NCBI GenBank assembly: GCA_047601745.1
Contig: JASGIS010000001.1
Coordinates: forward strand, 2,170,001-2,234,000
Direction of reading: 5' to 3'
DNA length: 64,000 bases
Origin: JAKPAM01 sp047601745
GTDB lineage: Bacteria; Pseudomonadota; Gammaproteobacteria; Burkholderiales; Burkholderiaceae_E
Shown here: one piece after another, positions 8,302 through 18,404 of the stretch
Position numbering within the stretch: the first letter of the stretch is position 1
Layout of the letters: every line of letters begins with the position of its first letter
Program-made: the position numbers and the translations under genes
Notes under the pieces: model-generated
What the model saw: only the letters and a program-made list of their open reading frames with translations
Database searches by the model: none
What the model was told of the DNA's origin: nothing

Positions 8302-9125
8302 CGTCGCTCTCCGGCCGTTGCCGGCCTGCCCAGGTAGATCTCGCGCACGGCTTCGTCGCGTTCGATCTCGTCCATCGACCCTTGCGCGAACAGCCGGCCC
8401 TGGTGCAGCACGCTGACGCGAGCGTCCAACTGCCTGATGAACGCCATGTCGTGCTCGATGACGACGATCGTCACGCCGTCGGCATTGAGCCGCCGGATGA
8501 TCGCGGCCGTGTCGTCCCGCTCCTCGCGCGACATGCCGGCGGCCGGCTCGTCGAGCAGCAGCAGCCGCGGCCGCGCGGCCAGCGACATGCACAGCGACAG
8601 CCATTGCTGCTGCCCGTGCGACAGGTCGCGCGCGGGCCGCTCGGCGGTGCCGGCCAGGTGCACGGTCGCCAGCAGCCGATCGGTCTCCTCGGCGATCCGC
8701 GGCGCGGGCAGATGGCGGCGCAGCGGAACGAACAGGTTCTGGGCGACCGTCAGGTCCTGGTAGATCGGCACGTTCTGGAACTTGATGCTGATGCCCAGCC
8801 GGGCGCGCTCGAACGGGCGCAGCCGCGAGATCTCGCGTCCCCGGAACAGCACCTGCCCGGACGTGGGCCGGTCGGTGCCGACCAGCAGCTTGAAGAACGT
8901 GCTCTTGCCGGCGCCGTTGGGGCCGACGACGCAGTGCAGTTCGCCGGCGGCGATCGCCAGCGTCAGGCCGTCGATCGCCCGGATGCCGCCGAACGCGCGC
9001 ACCAGGTCGCGGACCTCGATCATCGGTGTCGCGTCCGGCCCGGCCGCGGACCCCACGGCCCCGCCTCGCATCGCAGCCTTCGAACCGTGCTCGAAGCCCC
9101 CGGAGGCCGATACAGCGTGTCTCAT
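8298..9125 (-). CDS. urtD: Urea-type ABC transporter ATP-binding protein UrtD
   Basis: This 275-residue LivG-class ATPase has Walker A GPNGAGKS at residues 68-75, the signature LSHGQQQWL and Walker B LLLLDEPAAGM. Its LSHGQQQWL signature is typical of UrtD-like proteins. The first ATG (9125) overlaps the urtC stop codon (ATGA) and gives a 34-residue Gly/Ala-rich leader before the ABC domain. An in-frame ATG just before IEVRDLV (about 9023) would remove it, so the true start is uncertain. Confidence 0.9.
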   Translation of the reverse strand: MRHAVSASGGFEHGSKAAMRGGAVGSAAGPDATPMIEVRDLVRAFGGIRAIDGLTLAIAAGELHCVVGPNGAGKSTFFKLLVGTDRPTSGQVLFRGREISRLRPFERARLGISIKFQNVPIYQDLTVAQNLFVPLRRHLPAPRIAEETDRLLATVHLAGTAERPARDLSHGQQQWLSLCMSLAARPRLLLLDEPAAGMSREERDDTAAIIRRLNADGVTIVVIEHDMAFIRQLDARVSVLHQGRLFAQGSMDEIERDEAVREIYLGRPATAGERR

Positions 9126-10255
9126 GCCCGTTCCGCCTTGCCCAGGGCGGCCGGAGCCGGATCCGGACCTCGCGCGCGGCGACGGGCGCCGAGCCGGGCC
9201 AGCGTCTGCGTCAGCAGTCCTTCGGGGGCGATCATCATCGCGACGACCAGGATCGCACCCATGACGACCGGCGCGTAGTCGCCCTGCGCGGCCAGTTGCA
9301 GCGACAGCCATTGCAGGATCAGCGCGCCGACCAGCGCGGCGGTCAGATCCTTGCGTCCGGCGACGCCGACCCAGATGACCGGCAGGATGTTGGTCGCGAT
9401 GCCGAACGCGCTCGGATGGATGTAGGTGCCCCAGGCCGTGTACAGCACGCCGGCCAGGCCGGCGATGCCCGCCGACAGGCAGAACACCGCCAGTTGCACG
9501 GGTCGGACGTCGTAGCCGAAGGTTTCCGTGCGCTGCGGATCCTCGCGGACCGCCAGCAGCAGATAGCCGGCGCTCGAATTGACCAGCCAACGCAGGCCCA
9601 GATAGACGACGACCAGCACGGCCAGCGTCAGATAGAAGAAGCCGTAACCGCGGCCGTCGAACTCGATCGCCCACGATCCGGCGCCGATGATCAGGTTCGG
9701 CAGCGAGCCGTCGCCGGCGGCCAGCGAGCGCAGGCCGTTCGAGCCGCCGAGCGCCGCATCGCCGATCCGGTAAGCGGTGTCGGCGGTCTGCAGCAGGAAG
9801 GTCTCCAGCAGGCGCGAGATCACCAGCGTCAGGATGGCGACGTAGACCCCTTCGAGCCGCGCGTAGAACATCGCGGCGCCGAGCAGCGCGGCGAAGGCCA
9901 TCGGCACGGCGATCCCGACCAGCACGGCGACGCCGGTGTTGCCGTGCGCGCCGATCAGGTTGATCGCGGCGATGCCGAACGCGTAGCCGCCGATCCCCAT
10001 GAAGCAGGCCTGGCCGAGGCTCAGGATGCCGGCATAACCCCAGATCAGGCACAGGCTCAGCGCCAGCAGGCTGAAGATCATGAAGTTGCTCAGGTTGATG
10101 ACCTGGAAGCGGCCGAGCACCAGCGGCGACAGCGCGAACAGGACGACGCAGGCGACGAAACCGGACCAGAACAGCGGGCCGCGGCCCAGGGTCTGCGGGC
10201 CGTTCAGGCCGCCGATCAGCCGGCCGATGCGCGTGGAATCAGGGCGGGCGGTCAT
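9122..10255 (-). CDS. urtC: Urea-type ABC transporter permease UrtC
   Basis: This 377-residue LivM-class inner-membrane permease has about nine to ten hydrophobic segments, the conserved ILSLGQACFMGIGGYAF loop and the EDPQRTETFGYDV cytoplasmic motif that contacts the ATPases. It ends with a basic tail. Its ATG overlaps the urtB stop (ATGA) and its own stop overlaps the urtD start, so urtB, urtC, urtD and urtE are translationally coupled. Confidence 0.93.
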   Translation of the reverse strand: MTARPDSTRIGRLIGGLNGPQTLGRGPLFWSGFVACVVLFALSPLVLGRFQVINLSNFMIFSLLALSLCLIWGYAGILSLGQACFMGIGGYAFGIAAINLIGAHGNTGVAVLVGIAVPMAFAALLGAAMFYARLEGVYVAILTLVISRLLETFLLQTADTAYRIGDAALGGSNGLRSLAAGDGSLPNLIIGAGSWAIEFDGRGYGFFYLTLAVLVVVYLGLRWLVNSSAGYLLLAVREDPQRTETFGYDVRPVQLAVFCLSAGIAGLAGVLYTAWGTYIHPSAFGIATNILPVIWVGVAGRKDLTAALVGALILQWLSLQLAAQGDYAPVVMGAILVVAMMIAPEGLLTQTLARLGARRRARGPDPAPAALGKAERA

Positions 10256-11133
10256 GAGCGTCGATGACGCAGCGCCTGCAGGCGGCGTCGTTCCAGGTAG
10301 TCGGAGATCCCTCTGGGCAGCGCGATCAGCACGATGACCGCGGCGGTGAACATCGCGATGTAGCCGGTGTAGACCGAGAACAGCGCATTGGCGACCGTCT
10401 GCACGCCGGCCAGCGCCAGCACGCTGGAGACGAGGCCCGAGATCGGGTTGGCGGCGCCGCCGACGACGATCGTGATGAACGCCAGCGGTGTGTAGTTGCT
10501 GCCGAAGAACGGCGAAATCGTCGCGGTCAGCGCGAACATGCCGCCGGCGATGCCGGCCAGCAGCGCGCCGCCGCCGAAGGTGGCCGCGTAGATCGTCTGC
10601 GTCGAGACGCCGAGGGCCTCGGTCATGCCGGGGTTCTCCATCGTGGCGCGCGCCAGCACGCCGAACGACGTGAAACGCAGCACGTACCAGACCGCGGCGA
10701 CCAGCGCGACGGCGACCGCGAACATCACGATCCGGTAGATGCCGAAGGTCTGCTCGCCGATCGGCAGGTTGCCGAACGGCGTCGGCAGGTTCATCGCGCT
10801 GGGACCGAACACCAGCAGGAAGCCCTGGCTGATGACGATGCTGAGCCCCCAGGTGACGACCAGCGAGGACAGCAACTGGTTGTAGAAGCGGCGGATGACG
10901 AAGCGCTCGAGCAGCACGCCGACCCCCATCGCGCCGAGGCCGCCGAAGGCGATCGCGACCGCCGACGGCGCGCCGGCGTGATAAGTGAACGACGTCAGGT
11001 AGGCGCCGATCATCATCAGTTCGCCGTGCGCCATGTTGATCACGCCCATCATCCCGTAGATGACGATCAGTCCGACCGCGGCGAGGATCAGGAAGCCGAT
11101 GTTGTCGAAGTACTGATAGAGGAAGGCGATCAT
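10252..11133 (-). CDS. urtB: Urea-type ABC transporter permease UrtB
   Basis: This 293-residue LivH-class permease has eight or so membrane segments and the family motif MMGVINMAHGELMMIGAY near residues 28-45. It pairs with UrtC in the membrane to form the translocation path. It starts 13 bases after the urtA stop and overlaps urtC by 4 bases. The length is at the short end for UrtB proteins, some of which carry an extra N-terminal periplasmic region; none is seen here. Confidence 0.92.
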   Translation of the reverse strand: MIAFLYQYFDNIGFLILAAVGLIVIYGMMGVINMAHGELMMIGAYLTSFTYHAGAPSAVAIAFGGLGAMGVGVLLERFVIRRFYNQLLSSLVVTWGLSIVISQGFLLVFGPSAMNLPTPFGNLPIGEQTFGIYRIVMFAVAVALVAAVWYVLRFTSFGVLARATMENPGMTEALGVSTQTIYAATFGGGALLAGIAGGMFALTATISPFFGSNYTPLAFITIVVGGAANPISGLVSSVLALAGVQTVANALFSVYTGYIAMFTAAVIVLIALPRGISDYLERRRLQALRHRRS

Positions 11134-11146
11134 CGTCGGCGCGCCG

Positions 11147-12424
11147 TCACTTAGCGCCGAGCATCGACCGCCAGGCCGGGTTGTCGCTCGGCAGGTACTG
11201 GCGATTCGGCGCCGACTTGCGCATGTCCACGCCGAGATCCTTCAGGAACACCGGCTCGGTCAGCGGCAGCTCGGTCAGCAGTTTCAGCGAATGGTCCTTC
11301 TGGACGCCGAACAGGTAGGCGGGCATCGCCGCGTGGTGCTGGTCGCCGCGCAGGATCCACTTGCCGCCCGGCGCTTCGGGCACTTCGATGCCGGACTCCA
11401 GCGCCTTGATGACGGCCTCGGTCTCGGTGGTGCCGGCCTTCTTCCAGGCCTCGGCCATCGCCTTGACGGCGACGTAACCGAACGCGGCGTGCTCGTTGAC
11501 GTAGTCGACCTTCGGGAACATCTTGCGGATCTTCTCGACGAACGCCCGGCTGTTCGGTCCCGGCACGTCCTCGATATAGGCGGGCGGAACGACCATGCCT
11601 TCGAGCGACGGCGGCGCGAAGCGCTTGTGCTCGTACCCGTCGGCGATCGTCACGTTCGACCACATCGGCGTCTTCAGTCCGGCCGCCTGCGCTTGCGGGT
11701 AGAACTGCACCTGCTCGCCGCCGACCAGGCAGTGGACCTGGAAGTCGGGCTTGATCTTCTGGATCTTCTGGATCGTCGACGACCATTGCGAGACGCCGAA
11801 CGGGAAATACTCGTCCATCTCGAGCTGGCCGCCGTACAGGCCGGCGGCCACCCGCGTCCATTGCCCGATCGCGCGGCAGAAGTTGTAGTCGGCGCCGATG
11901 AAGATCATCCTCGGCCCGTAGGTCTTGATCATGTATTGCAGCGCCGGCAGCACCTGCTGCTCGGGCGTCGAGCCCGAGAAGAACGAATAGTGGTCGGCGA
12001 TGCCGCCCTCGCCCTGGTTGTTGTGCCAGTAGATGACCTTGTTGCGCACGACCTCGCGCCGCGCGGCCTCGCGCTCGGCGCCGGTATAGCCGGCCATCAC
12101 GACGTCGGCCTTGTCGTCGAACACGCATTTCTGCGCCAGTTCCTGATAGCGCTTGACCTCGGACTGGCCGTCATAAGTCCTCAGCTTGATCTTGCGGCCG
12201 AGGACGCCGCCGGCGTCGTTGATTTCCTTGACGGCGAGCTGGTATCCATAAGTCTTCGGCGTCGCCATGATCGAGAAATCGCCCGACAGATCATCGACCG
12301 TGCAGACCACGATATCGGCGGCTTGCGCCGCGCCGATGCCCGACGATGCGAGCACGCATGCGATGGCCAGGCGCCGGGCGCGGATCGCGGCGCGTCGTGG
12401 CCGCGGGTCTTGGGAATCGATCAT
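11147..12424 (-). CDS. urtA: Periplasmic urea/short-chain amide-binding protein UrtA
   Basis: This 425-residue type I periplasmic binding protein delivers substrate to UrtBC. A twin-arginine-like basic N-terminus (RRAAIRARR) precedes a hydrophobic stretch ending AAQA-AD at about residue 35, read here as a Sec signal peptide. The mature part contains FSGSTPEQQ, GADYNFCRAIGQW and NEHAAFGYVAVKAMAEAW, in keeping with the UrtA/amide-binding (FmdD) branch of the Peripla_BP_5 family. GAGG lies 7 bases before the ATG. It is the first gene of the urt-ure operon. Whether the ligand is urea or another amide cannot be read from the sequence. Confidence 0.9.
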   Translation of the reverse strand: MIDSQDPRPRRAAIRARRLAIACVLASSGIGAAQAADIVVCTVDDLSGDFSIMATPKTYGYQLAVKEINDAGGVLGRKIKLRTYDGQSEVKRYQELAQKCVFDDKADVVMAGYTGAEREAARREVVRNKVIYWHNNQGEGGIADHYSFFSGSTPEQQVLPALQYMIKTYGPRMIFIGADYNFCRAIGQWTRVAAGLYGGQLEMDEYFPFGVSQWSSTIQKIQKIKPDFQVHCLVGGEQVQFYPQAQAAGLKTPMWSNVTIADGYEHKRFAPPSLEGMVVPPAYIEDVPGPNSRAFVEKIRKMFPKVDYVNEHAAFGYVAVKAMAEAWKKAGTTETEAVIKALESGIEVPEAPGGKWILRGDQHHAAMPAYLFGVQKDHSLKLLTELPLTEPVFLKDLGVDMRKSAPNRQYLPSDNPAWRSMLGAK

Positions 12425-12758
12425 CGGAAGCCTCGTCGATGGATGCGTCGGGTTAGGAGGGAGCGACCGGATCGAGTCTAGGGAATGCGCCGCACCGCTC
12501 GTATCGTGCAGATGAACGATGAGGGCGGGGCTTGGGGACGAGCCGGCGATCCGTCGCGGTGCGCTGATCGACGCGGCCTGCGACGGCCGGTGGCGTGACG
12601 ATCCATGGCGGTGCGCGATGACGCGCGACGGCGCACCCGGACGGCGGCGTCCGTGCCGGAGCGAGCGGATGTTTCGAGCGGGACGGACTTTGCCGGCGGA
12701 GGACGAGGGACGGAGGACGGGGGACGGGGGACGGGGGACGGGGACGGCGAGCGCGGGT
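12425..12758 (-). other. Intergenic region upstream of the urt-ure operon
   Basis: These 334 bases separate the luxR-type gene from urtA, which point the same way. They should hold the urt-ure promoter, but no convincing -35/-10 pair or sigma-54 site could be picked out. A TAGACT hexamer on the minus strand at 12475-12480 is a weak -10 candidate. The left half is unremarkable GC-rich sequence and the right end carries a 7-base tandem repeat. Small ORFs here show no coding character. Confidence 0.5.
12701..12742. repeat. 7-bp tandem repeat (GGACGGG), six units
   Basis: Six head-to-tail units of GGACGGG, the first two slightly degenerate, lie just after the stop codon of the LuxR-type gene. 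The G-runs on the plus strand could form a G-quadruplex. The unit length is not a multiple of three, and the array lies outside coding sequence. Confidence 0.85.
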
Positions 12759-13784
12759 TCAGGCGCCGTGGCGCAGGCGATGCTGGCGGTTTCCGAGGTC
12801 TTCGCGACGCAGCGGGCTGGTTTGCCGGTTGAGCGCGCCGATCATCGTCGCCTTGTCGCCGACGTCCAGCTTCTCGTAGATGACGCGCAGGTGATGGCGG
12901 ATCGTCGCCGGCGCGCAATCGAAGCGTCGTGCGATCTCCTTGTAGCTGAGTCCGGCGCCGAACGCCTCGGCGATCGCCGCTTCGCGCGGCGACAGGCTGT
13001 CGGCGCGGGTGCGCTGGCGCGCTTCGATCAGCAGGAACTCGTCGAACGCGTGGCGATGCAGGACGATGCGCGGCAGCTTCAGCGACGCCTCTCCGGCCCG
13101 CAGCCAGGCGATGACCGGTGCGGGCAGCGTCACCCCGTCATCGTCCGGCCACTCGAGCCGCAGCAGCGGCAGGAAATCGGGTTCGACATTCAGCAGTTCG
13201 TAGCCGCGGTCGACCAGCGCGACGGCCGCGTCGAGCGACGAACTCGCCTCGATCCTCAGCCGATCGATCTGGTGTTCGCGGTTGGCCGACCAGGACGAGC
13301 ACAGGTGCGGCATCAGGTACTGGTTGAGCAGCAGTTCGTCCGACGTGAAGCGGGGGCTGGGCCGCGCGCGATACAGCGAAAGGAAGATGAACGCCGATTC
13401 GGACGGCAGGTACGCCGACGTGCAGAACGCCTGGTGGATGCCGTGCGCGCCCGTCAGCACGGCCAGGCCGGGCGCCGAGCGCAGCTTGTGATCGTCGAAG
13501 TACAGTGTCCGGCTCGGACGCTTGCAGACGGCCCTGGCGACGTTGTCGTCGCGTTTCGTGCGCTCCCAGACGTCGATGTAGCCGCTCGGCAATTCGAACA
13601 GATGCGAGGAATGCAGCCGGAAGCTGTCCTCGTGCGCCGACATGATGCCCCACCACGCGAAATCGAACGGCAGGATCCGCTGGACCCGCGCCAGGGCCTG
13701 ATGCTGATAAGCGTGGGTGCCGCTTTGTCGGGCGAGCACATTGAGCTCCAGCAGGGTATCGCTGAATTCCTCGAGCTTGAACAT
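12759..13784 (-). CDS. LuxR-family transcriptional regulator
   Basis: This 341-residue protein has a C-terminal LuxR/GerE helix-turn-helix at about residues 265-325, with LSPREAAIAEAFGAGLSYKEIA followed by APATIRHHLRVIYEKL. The N-terminal 250 residues carry no receiver-domain acidic pocket and no clear autoinducer-binding pattern, so the signal is unknown. The ATG at 13784 is used because sequence before it is Pro/Asp-rich and poorly conserved in style; a GTG at 13847 would add 21 residues. Its position directly upstream of urtA on the same strand makes it the obvious candidate regulator of the urea operon, but this is inferred from location only. Confidence 0.85.
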   Translation of the reverse strand: MFKLEEFSDTLLELNVLARQSGTHAYQHQALARVQRILPFDFAWWGIMSAHEDSFRLHSSHLFELPSGYIDVWERTKRDDNVARAVCKRPSRTLYFDDHKLRSAPGLAVLTGAHGIHQAFCTSAYLPSESAFIFLSLYRARPSPRFTSDELLLNQYLMPHLCSSWSANREHQIDRLRIEASSSLDAAVALVDRGYELLNVEPDFLPLLRLEWPDDDGVTLPAPVIAWLRAGEASLKLPRIVLHRHAFDEFLLIEARQRTRADSLSPREAAIAEAFGAGLSYKEIARRFDCAPATIRHHLRVIYEKLDVGDKATMIGALNRQTSPLRREDLGNRQHRLRHGA

Positions 13785-14019
13785 GCTTTCTTGCGCGCTG
13801 CGCGGTCGTGCCGGACCGTCGTCGAGGTCCGCGGAGGGGGCGTGCACGGAAACGATGCGCGGATCGTTGCCGGCCGGCCATGGCCTCTCGCCGACGCAAT
13901 AAGCATGCCATTCGGCTGCCGGGCCAGCGGCCCGGGCGCTCGGGTTCTTGTATGTTCAGGCCAGACCGGCGCGGTAGAGTCCGGACACCGCGGAGGTGAT
14001 CGGGCCGGACCGTGCAGCC

Positions 14020-14817
14020 TCAGCCCTTGCCGGATTTCTTCGGCCGCGCCGCCTTGCGTTCGAGTTCGTCGTACAGCGCGACGAACTCCTCGGTCAGCTT
14101 GTGGCCGGGCGCGAACGCGATCATCGGTTTGGACGCGTCGTGCGATTCGCGGATCTTGACCGATGCCGACAGCCGGGTGTCGAGCACCGGCAGGCCTTCG
14201 TCGATCAGCACCTGGACGATGCGCGACGGCTGGCTCGCGCGCGGCTGGAACTGGTTGACGACGATGCCTTCGACCCGCAGCCGTTCGTTGTGGTCGTCGC
14301 GGATCTCCTCGACCGCGTCGAGCAGGTTGTACAGCGCCTGGCGCGAGAAATCATCGCAGTCGAACGGAATCAGGCAGGCATCGGCGGCGATCAGCGCCGA
14401 GCGCGTATAGAAGTTCAGCGCGGGCGGCGTATCGATGACGATCTCTTCGTAGCGGGACAGGTCGTCGAGCGCCTTGCCCAGCGTCTTGAACTTCGATCGC
14501 GATTCGAGCTTGGTGTGCAGGTCGGCCAGCGCCGGACTGCCGGGCATCAGGTCGAGGTTGGGCCACGGCGTGTCGCGCACGAAGTCGTCGACGTTCAGCT
14601 TCGAGAAGCGCTGGACGAGGCTCTGCTCGAAGAACTCGGCGACCGAATGCCGAGGCTGGATCGGCTCGTCGCCGAGCACGTACTGGGTCGCGTTGCACTG
14701 CGCGTCCAGGTCGATCAGCAATGTGCGCTTGCCGCGCGCTGCGGCGATGGCGGCGAGGTTGACGGCGATCGTCGATTTGCCGACGCCGCCTTTCTGGTTG
14801 AAAACGACTCGCTTCAT
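14020..14817 (-). CDS. ParA-family ATPase (orphan)
   Basis: This 265-residue deviant Walker ATPase has KGGVGKST at residues 9-16, LLIDLDAQ for the A' motif and IVIDTPPAL for Walker B. The family partitions chromosomes, plasmids or cytoplasmic and membrane cargo by forming ATP-dependent dimers on DNA. No parB or parS-like partner is adjacent. It follows the arn operon and a DadA-like gene on the same strand, 144 bases after the latter, and ends in a Lys-rich tail. In Burkholderiales such orphan ParA proteins occur beside unrelated genes. Cargo positioning is possible, but no partner can be named. Confidence 0.9.
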   Translation of the reverse strand: MKRVVFNQKGGVGKSTIAVNLAAIAAARGKRTLLIDLDAQCNATQYVLGDEPIQPRHSVAEFFEQSLVQRFSKLNVDDFVRDTPWPNLDLMPGSPALADLHTKLESRSKFKTLGKALDDLSRYEEIVIDTPPALNFYTRSALIAADACLIPFDCDDFSRQALYNLLDAVEEIRDDHNERLRVEGIVVNQFQPRASQPSRIVQVLIDEGLPVLDTRLSASVKIRESHDASKPMIAFAPGHKLTEEFVALYDELERKAARPKKSGKG

Positions 14818-14961
14818 GTACTCGATCCCGGCTGGCGGTCAGACGTTGGGCTGGGGTGTCGGGCCGCCGCGAACGGTGTGCGGCGATGCGCCCGCAGGTG
14901 TCGTCAGCATTGTGCCTGATGGGCCGAGCGCGGTGGGCGCCGGTCGTTGCCGATCGGACGC

Positions 14962-16226
14962 TTACCGTCGTTCCGAAGCCGAAGCCGAAGCCGAAGCCGG
15001 AGTCGAAGCCGAAGCCGGAGTCGAAGCCGAAGCCGGCGCGAGCAGTTCGTCGGCGATCTGCCGCGCGGTGTTCGCCGAGTCCGTCAGTCCCAGATGTCCG
15101 TGGCCGAACGCCAGCCACAGGCCCGGCAGGCCGGGAGCCTGGCCGACGCGCGGCAGCGTGTCCGGAAAGCACGGCCGGTGCCCCATCCAGACGCGTTCGA
15201 GTGCACCGTCCAGGCCCTGCACCGACTCGCGCGCGAGGCTCGCGATCCGGGCGGCGCGCTGCATGTCGGGCGGCCGTCGCAGGCCGGCGATGTCGACCAT
15301 GCCGCCGGCGCGCAGGCCTTCTTCCATCGGCGTCGCGAAGATCTTGTGGTCGGTCAGCACGATCGTGCGCGAGATCGGCGCCGGCACGCCGACGAACATC
15401 GTGTGGTAACCGCGCTGGCTTTCGAGCGCATACGACAGGCCGAGCGGGCGCAGCAGCGTCGCCGACCAGACCCCGGCCGCGAGCACGACGTGATCCGCGT
15501 CGTGCTGCGCGGCGGCTGCGGCGATCTGCCAGCCGCCGCCCGGGCGCGGGCGCAGCGCACGGACCTCGTCGCGCACGAGCCGCCCGCCGCGGCTTTCGAA
15601 CGCTTCGGCCACTTTGCGCACGTAGCGCAGCGGATTGACGACCATCGCGTGGTCGGGCAGGAACATGCCGACCCGGTAGCGCGGCGCGATCGCCGGTTCG
15701 AGCGCTTCGATGCCGGCGCGGTCGAGCCGTTCGAACGCGATGCCGAAGCGCCGCCGCAGGTCCCACGAGGCCTGGTCGCCGGCCAATGCCTGAGCGTCCG
15801 GGTACAGGTGCAGGTGGCCGCGTTGCACGACCAGTTCGGCCGCGCCGATGTCGGCGGCCAGCGCCAGATGGTGTTCGACGGCCTGCCGGTGCAGCGCGTG
15901 CAGCGCGCGCGAGATCCGTTCGATCTCGGCCGGACGCGCCGCCGCCGCGAAGCGCGCCAGCCACGGCAGCGCGCGGAACAGGTAGCCGAGCGGCACGCGC
16001 AACGGGCTGTTCGGATCGAGCAGCATCGCCGGGGCCTTGGCGATCACCGACGGCGTCGCCAGCGGCATCACCGATCCTTCGCTGATCGCGCCGGAGTTGC
16101 CGTAGCTGGCGCCGCGCCCCGGTTCGTCGCGTTCGATCAGCGTGACTTCGGCGCCGCGGCGCTGCAGCTCGTACGCGACGCAGGTGCCGATGATGCCGGC
16201 GCCGACGACGGCGATGCGCGGCCTGG

Positions 16227-16230
<4 letters not shown>
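14962..16230 (-). CDS. FAD-dependent D-amino-acid dehydrogenase (DadA-like)
   Basis: This 422-residue DAO-fold flavoprotein has the dinucleotide motif GAGIIG at residues 10-15. It also has RGASYGNSGAIS, a typical DadA segment, and a C-terminal FAD motif LAFGHGHLGLT. Such enzymes oxidise D-amino acids or glycine derivatives and pass electrons to the respiratory chain; the substrate is not determined here. The ATG overlaps the arnD stop (ATGA), so it belongs to the arn transcript. The last 25 residues are an odd Pro-Ala-Ser tail (PASASTPASAS) made by a 6-base repeat array at the 3' end, clearly outside the enzyme fold. Confidence 0.87.
14975..15036. repeat. GAAGCC hexanucleotide repeat in the dadA-like 3' end
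   Basis: About ten units of GAAGCC or GGAGTC/GAAGCC run head to tail and encode the Ala-Ser-rich tail of the DadA-like protein on the minus strand. The 6-base unit keeps the reading frame whatever the copy number. Confidence 0.85.
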
Positions 16231-17285
<1,055 letters not shown>

Positions 17286-17287
17286 CT

Positions 17288-18328
17288 TCAGTCCATCAGT
17301 GCGCGGGCCGCCTTGATCTGGTCACGGTAGGCGTCGAAGATCCGGCGCAGCGCATCGTCGAACCCGACCTTCGGCTCCCAGCCCAGATCGTCGCGCGTAT
17401 TGTCGATCTTGGGCACGCGGTGCGTGACGTCCTGGTAGCCGTTGCCGTAGTAGGCGCCCGACGTGGTGTCGACCAGCCGCGTGCGCGCGGCCGAGTCGCG
17501 GTATTCGGGGTATTCGGCGGCGATCTGCAGCATGCGCTCGGCCAGCTCGCGCACCGACAGATCGTTGCCGGGATTGCCGATATTGTAGATCTTGCCGCTG
17601 GCCACGCCGTCGGGGTTGTCGATGATGCGCATCAGCGCGTCGATGCCGTCGCTGATGTACGTGAACGAACGCCGCTGCGCGCCGCCGTCGACGAGCTGGA
17701 TCGGCTCGCCGCGGACGATGTGTCCGAAGAACTGCGTGACCACGCGCGAGCTGCCTTCCTTCGGCGTGTTGATCGAATCGAGGCCGGCGCCGATCCAGTT
17801 GAACGGGCGGAACAGCGTGAAGTCCAGCCCTTCCATGCCGTAGCCCCAGATCACGCGGTCCATCAACTGCTTGGCGCACGAATAGATCCAGCGCGGCTTG
17901 TTGATCGGGCCGAGCACCAGATCGGAGGTGTCGGGATCGAACTGCGCGTCGCGCGACATCCCATAGACCTCGGACGTCGACGGGAAGATCAGCCGCTTGC
18001 CGTAGCGCACGCAGGCACGCACGATCGGCAGGTTGGCCTCGAAGTCCAGTTCGAAGACCTTCAGCGGCTGCTGGACGTAGGTCGCGGGCGTCGCGATCGC
18101 CACCAGCGGCAGTACGACGTCGCACTTCTTCACGTGGTATTCGATCCACTCGCGGTTGATCGTGATGTCGCCTTCGAAGAAGTTGAAGCGCGGATCGGCG
18201 AGCAGCGGGTCGACGCGGTCCGAGGCCATGTCCATGCCGTAGACCTGCCAGTCGGTCGATTGCAGGATGCGGTTCGACAGGTGATGGCCGATGAAGCCGT
18301 TGACGCCGAGGATGAGAACCTTTTTCAT
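17288..18328 (-). CDS. arnA: UDP-glucuronic acid decarboxylase (ArnA C-terminal domain as a separate protein)
   Basis: This 346-residue extended-SDR enzyme matches only the C-terminal half of enterobacterial ArnA, which oxidatively decarboxylates UDP-glucuronate to UDP-4-keto-pentose with NAD. The Rossmann motif GVNGFIGHH is at residues 8-16, with TATYV-type ATPATYVQQPLKVFELDFEAN, the catalytic Ser region PSTSEVYGMS, and YSCAKQLMDR supplying the YxxxK motif. The ATG is unambiguous, as the protein begins MKKVLILGVNGFIG. It follows the formyltransferase gene by 76 bases. In E. coli both activities are on one 660-residue chain; here they are two genes. Confidence 0.93.
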   Translation of the reverse strand: MKKVLILGVNGFIGHHLSNRILQSTDWQVYGMDMASDRVDPLLADPRFNFFEGDITINREWIEYHVKKCDVVLPLVAIATPATYVQQPLKVFELDFEANLPIVRACVRYGKRLIFPSTSEVYGMSRDAQFDPDTSDLVLGPINKPRWIYSCAKQLMDRVIWGYGMEGLDFTLFRPFNWIGAGLDSINTPKEGSSRVVTQFFGHIVRGEPIQLVDGGAQRRSFTYISDGIDALMRIIDNPDGVASGKIYNIGNPGNDLSVRELAERMLQIAAEYPEYRDSAARTRLVDTTSGAYYGNGYQDVTHRVPKIDNTRDDLGWEPKVGFDDALRRIFDAYRDQIKAARALMD

Positions 18329-18404
18329 GAAAGAGGGGTCCGTGTTGAGAGCGCGTGGAGGTGGGCCGGTCGGGTCTTGATCGGGGCGTGTCGGGTGTAC
18401 GGCG

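Noticed and set aside
12425..12500. Sigma-54 or NtrC-type promoter for the urt-ure operon
   Set aside because: Nitrogen control was expected, but no TGGCAC-N5-TTGC pattern is present on the minus strand here.
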